A stretch of DNA of 64,000 nt from Roseobacter fucihabitans (GTDB taxonomy: Bacteria > Pseudomonadota > Alphaproteobacteria > Rhodobacterales > Rhodobacteraceae). The DNA lies in assembly GCF_014337925.2 (NCBI RefSeq), contig NZ_CP143423.1:2944501-3008500 (forward strand). The letters run 5' to 3'. The notes under the pieces were generated by a model, which was not told the DNA's origin, did no database searches, and was given only the letters and a program-made list of their open reading frames with translations. The first letter of the stretch is position 1. Every line of letters begins with the position of its first letter. Below are positions 62,016 through 64,000 of the stretch, in pieces. Both the position numbers and the translations under genes were made by a program.

Positions 62016-62234
62016 CTATTTCTGCTTCGCGAGTTTAACTAAAACAGCGCGCCGTGCTTCTTTTTCTGCCAATGATCCTTTGACCTATTGCCATGGAGTA
62101 CGTGGCTTGCGTGCCTTTGCCAGTTCAGGGTTCGCTTTTGCGTCACCAACGGCGGCGCGCAGCTTTTCGCGAGCCTCGCGTGGGTCAAGTTTCAATTCTT
62201 CGCACAGAGCTTTGAGTGTCACGATATCAGCCAT
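62016..62234 (-). pseudogene. small conserved alphaproteobacterial protein with an amber codon
   Basis: From the ATG at 62234 the frame reads MADIVTLKALCEELKLDPRE, AREKLRAAVGDAKANPELAK and ARKPRTPWQ, then TAG at 62085-62087. In the same frame it goes on VKGSLAEKEARRAVLVKLAK to a second TAG at 62016. Relatives that I recall carry Trp at the first stop (P-W-x-W-x-K-G-S), so TGG became TAG. The 49-residue product may still fold, as the N-terminal helices are complete. Function unknown. Confidence 0.65.
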
Positions 62235-62300
62235 TATTGATCTCCTTTGGTTCTGATGAAGATCGATAAGATGCGATAAGGAGGCTTGTCAGGGATATTC

Positions 62301-62510
62301 CTAGTTCGGTTTGAAGATTTCCGAAACGTCCACATTAAGCGCCTTTGCGATGCGCTCGACGACCAAGATCGATGGGTTGCGTTTCCCCGTCTCAACGCCA
62401 CTCAGATAGGTTTGATGAATGTTCGCGCGATGGGCAACATCCTCTTGAGAAAGCTCCTTTTCCCTCCTGATCCTTTGGATGTTTTTTGAAACGCGCGATT
62501 GAACTGACAT
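62301..62510 (-). CDS. XRE-family HTH regulator
   Basis: The product is 69 residues from the ATG at 62510. One lambda-repressor-like HTH fills it: VSKNIQRIRREKELSQEDVA then HRANIHQTYLSGVETGKRNP and VERIAKALNVDVSEIF. Single-domain regulators like this accompany restriction and defence genes; here it is ~100 bp from a divergently transcribed GIY-YIG-like gene and may repress it. Confidence 0.85.
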   Translation of the reverse strand: MSVQSRVSKNIQRIRREKELSQEDVAHRANIHQTYLSGVETGKRNPSILVVERIAKALNVDVSEIFKPN

Positions 62511-62610
62511 GCGCTGCATGGCGCATGGGTGATGGGATCAGCGCCATAGGCTATAAGTCATATTCGCTCTAGGCTGATCCAAGACCCGAAGTCATTGGTG
62601 ATGTTTAGGA

Positions 62611-63225
62611 ATGATAGAAGGAAACGGTGGCCGCACGTGTTCTGACTTGACTCATAGTCTATTGGACGACGAGAAGGCATTTCTTTCTCCCGCAAAGCTC
62701 ATTCTCCCCAATGATGTCTTGGGTCACATCGACGAGCGCTCAATTACTCACGGCCTTTACGGATGGTGGTTCGACGGCAATCTACCGTTCGTTCCGAGGG
62801 ACGGATGCATCTCGCACAAAGGCAAACATCTGCTCTACGTGGGCATAGCACCGCCAAAAGATGGGCCAGCGCGATCAAGGTCATCAACCCCAATAAAAAG
62901 CCGCCTATGGCGAAATCACGTGAATGGAACGGTGCGGTCGTCCACTCTGCGCTTGTCCCTTGCCGCGTTGCTTCAGCACGACCTCAATCTGGCGTTCTGG
63001 CGCGACACTGGAAGTCGCGTTCGGATGGATCGAGAACATGAAGCAAAGCTGACGGTATGGATCGGGAAGCACGCAGCGCTATCAATGATGCAACAGGACA
63101 ATCCTTGGAGCCTTGAGGAAAAGCTAATCAAGCGTGGCCCGCCTTTGCCGTTAAACCTCAGCATGTCCGGCCATCCCTTTAAAACGACACTGAGCGATCT
63201 TCGCCGTGCACTTGGGAGGAATTGA
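62611..63225 (+). CDS. GIY-YIG-like nuclease family protein
   Basis: The 204-residue protein has HGLYGWWFDGNLPFVPRDGC then KGKHLLYVGIAPPKDGPARS, which matches the GIY and YIG strands with YVG. SRLWRNHVNG holds the usual catalytic-region Arg/His. EEKLIKRGPPLPLNLSMSGH with the downstream NPF-like text is the C-terminal Glu region. It may be a nuclease linked to plasmid or phage DNA. It diverges from the XRE gene and lies at the edge of the defence-like segment. Confidence 0.7.
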   Translation: MIEGNGGRTCSDLTHSLLDDEKAFLSPAKLILPNDVLGHIDERSITHGLYGWWFDGNLPFVPRDGCISHKGKHLLYVGIAPPKDGPARSRSSTPIKSRLWRNHVNGTVRSSTLRLSLAALLQHDLNLAFWRDTGSRVRMDREHEAKLTVWIGKHAALSMMQQDNPWSLEEKLIKRGPPLPLNLSMSGHPFKTTLSDLRRALGRN

Positions 63226-63529
63226 CCTGATCCGTAAGTAATCCCTGAGTCAGAGACTCATACGTGCGCGCGGCGGCGTTGTATTGAGCCAGACGTGCTG
63301 GAACGTCCGTCGGGCTGGCACATGCTGTCAAATACACGGCTGGCTCAAGTTGCCCTGCTGTGAGGCGCGCGCGATTAATTTAAGCCAGAGAGCCGCCATC
63401 TGACGCCAGAGGCAACAGTCTGGGTGTTCTATATACCCACCCAATTTCGAAGACTCGTTTCTGGGGTTTTACCTGACGAGAGACGGTCACTTTCTTAGCG
63501 TCCTGCCAACAGCGACAGGAGGCACAACG
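63226..63529. other. intergenic stretch with a possible minus-strand coding remnant
   Basis: A minus-strand frame open from about 63375 down to 63181 reads RARLTAGQLEPAVYLTACAS then PTDVPARLAQYNAAARTYES and looks protein-like. It has no start codon signal, overlaps the nuclease gene end, and is preceded by a stop, so it is probably a remnant. The right part should hold the promoter for the gene at 63530. Confidence 0.3.
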
Positions 63530-63808
63530 TTGGAGAAATCAGACGTCATAATAACGGTTGCGGTCGTTCTCGCTCCAGCGGTGATCGCATTTGTTTGGGT
63601 GATGTGGGAAAATTCTGTACTGCCTGCAATGATCCCAAAATCCGAGATCGTCGCGGAAGCCGATGAACTGATAGAAAAATACGGTAGCCGGGCAGAGGAA
63701 GTTGCCGCGAACCGCGAATATGAGGCGTGGTACCGATCTGAACTGACTGACCAAGGCAGATGGAAACGGGTTCGCCGCGAAATCGCACGTCAGCAACGGC
63801 GCGACTGA
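63530..63808 (+). CDS. small membrane-anchored hypothetical protein
   Basis: The product is 92 residues from a TTG at 63530 with a perfect AGGAGG 9 bases upstream, which decides the start. One N-terminal helix (VIITVAVVLAPAVIAFVWVM) is followed by a polar, charged helical domain (EIVAEADELIEKYGSRAEEV). No family recognised. The signal and spacing make it a good gene. Confidence 0.65.
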   Translation: MEKSDVIITVAVVLAPAVIAFVWVMWENSVLPAMIPKSEIVAEADELIEKYGSRAEEVAANREYEAWYRSELTDQGRWKRVRREIARQQRRD

Positions 63809-63815
63809 TATATTC

Positions 63816-63956
63816 TTGTGGTCGATCTTGTCGCTGGTCACAGTCAACGGCCTGTGGATTGGCTGTCCATTGTACAACCGTGCGATTGTCCTTCGCCACT
63901 ATCACAAAAAGGGTTGGGTTCAAAACGAGGCCATGGACACTCCAGCAGATGAGTAA
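63816..63956 (+). CDS. 46-residue single-helix protein
   Basis: The frame from the TTG at 63816 reads LWSILSLVTVNGLWIGCPLY then NRAIVLRHYHKKGWVQNEAM and ends with TAA at 63954. It has one hydrophobic stretch and a basic C-terminal tail. It starts 7 bp after the previous stop and may be in its operon. The start codon and ribosome site are weak, so this is tentative. Confidence 0.4.
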   Translation: MWSILSLVTVNGLWIGCPLYNRAIVLRHYHKKGWVQNEAMDTPADE

Positions 63957-64000
63957 ACCCACCCATGCGGCACCCAAATCAGTCCTTGCAGATCGCTGTG

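Noticed and set aside
1777-62087. TGA or TAG recoding (alternative genetic code or selenocysteine)
   Set aside because: Affected genes also carry TAA, frameshifts and truncations, while many intact genes end normally in TGA and TAG. No SECIS-like structure or selenoprotein family is involved.

Overview
The window looks like an alphaproteobacterium of the Rhodobacterales (Roseobacter group). The signs are a VPLPA-CTERM surface protein, tripartite TRAP transporters, DUF3140, PRC-barrel, DUF202 and YihY-type stress genes in typical roseobacter form, and a very heavy load of insertion sequences and decaying genes. A genus cannot be fixed from the sequence; an IS-rich cold-water lineage such as Octadecabacter is an inference only. 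There are no rRNA genes and no intact tRNA. The only tRNA sequence seen is the 3' half of tRNA-Phe at about 57.17 kb.

Layout. 0.2-3 kb: a mobile-type block with a short tyrosine recombinase and a WGR protein on the minus strand, facing three dyad repeats that separate small lipoprotein and membrane ORFs. 3-6.1 kb: a VPLPA-CTERM extracellular protein, then the remains of a plasmid partition locus whose parA is cut by an IS200/IS605 end. 6.3-10 kb: a complete three-subunit molybdenum aldehyde oxidoreductase operon (paoABC type). 10.2-20.3 kb: housekeeping and metabolism (NAD(P)-binding protein, MFS, CIA30, PPOX flavin protein, NADP-glutamate dehydrogenase, acetolactate-synthase-like enzyme, DUF3140, MATE, topoisomerase IB with a tudor-like partner). 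20.7-23.6 kb: a three-gene minus-strand operon (methyltransferase, DUF2306, DUF6326) diverging from a LysR gene.

23.7-29.2 kb: an IS1182 element whose transposase is broken by two 37-40 bp hairpin insertions, a Tn3 remnant, an Acg-like flavin nitroreductase with its MarR regulator, a monooxygenase fragment and a dead IS6. 29.2-35.5 kb: an alanine-racemase-like gene, an M20 amidohydrolase and a TRAP transporter, with a divergent LysR gene; together these suggest uptake and hydrolysis of an N-acylated amino acid. 35.6-38.5 kb: nested IS6 copies and an IS91-type element. 38.5-40.9 kb: a CobW metallochaperone pseudogene with a WD40 gene and a small ORF. 41-51.9 kb: envelope and stress genes (PRC barrel, DUF202, MscS, CsbD, Crp/Fnr, DUF892, a 22-codon membrane peptide, a DUF3618/holin-like set, YihY, an endonuclease/phosphatase-fold protein, AI-2E family, a broken GlsB).

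52-53.1 kb is a mosaic of IS66, IS3 and IS200 pieces. It is followed by an Rcp-type histidine kinase/response regulator pair. 55.6-61.9 kb is a defence-island-like segment with a serine recombinase stub, a truncated UvrD-like helicase and a tRNA-Phe attachment remnant. Next come two overlapping reverse transcriptase genes that resemble the DRT3 anti-phage system, the second of which is split by an intact IS3 element. The right end has an XRE regulator, a GIY-YIG-like nuclease and small ORFs.

The most notable items are the paired hairpin insertions in the IS1182 transposase, the IS-interrupted two-RT defence system, the recombinase-facing dyad-repeat array, and a run of genes killed by stop codons that each look like a single GC-to-AT transition.
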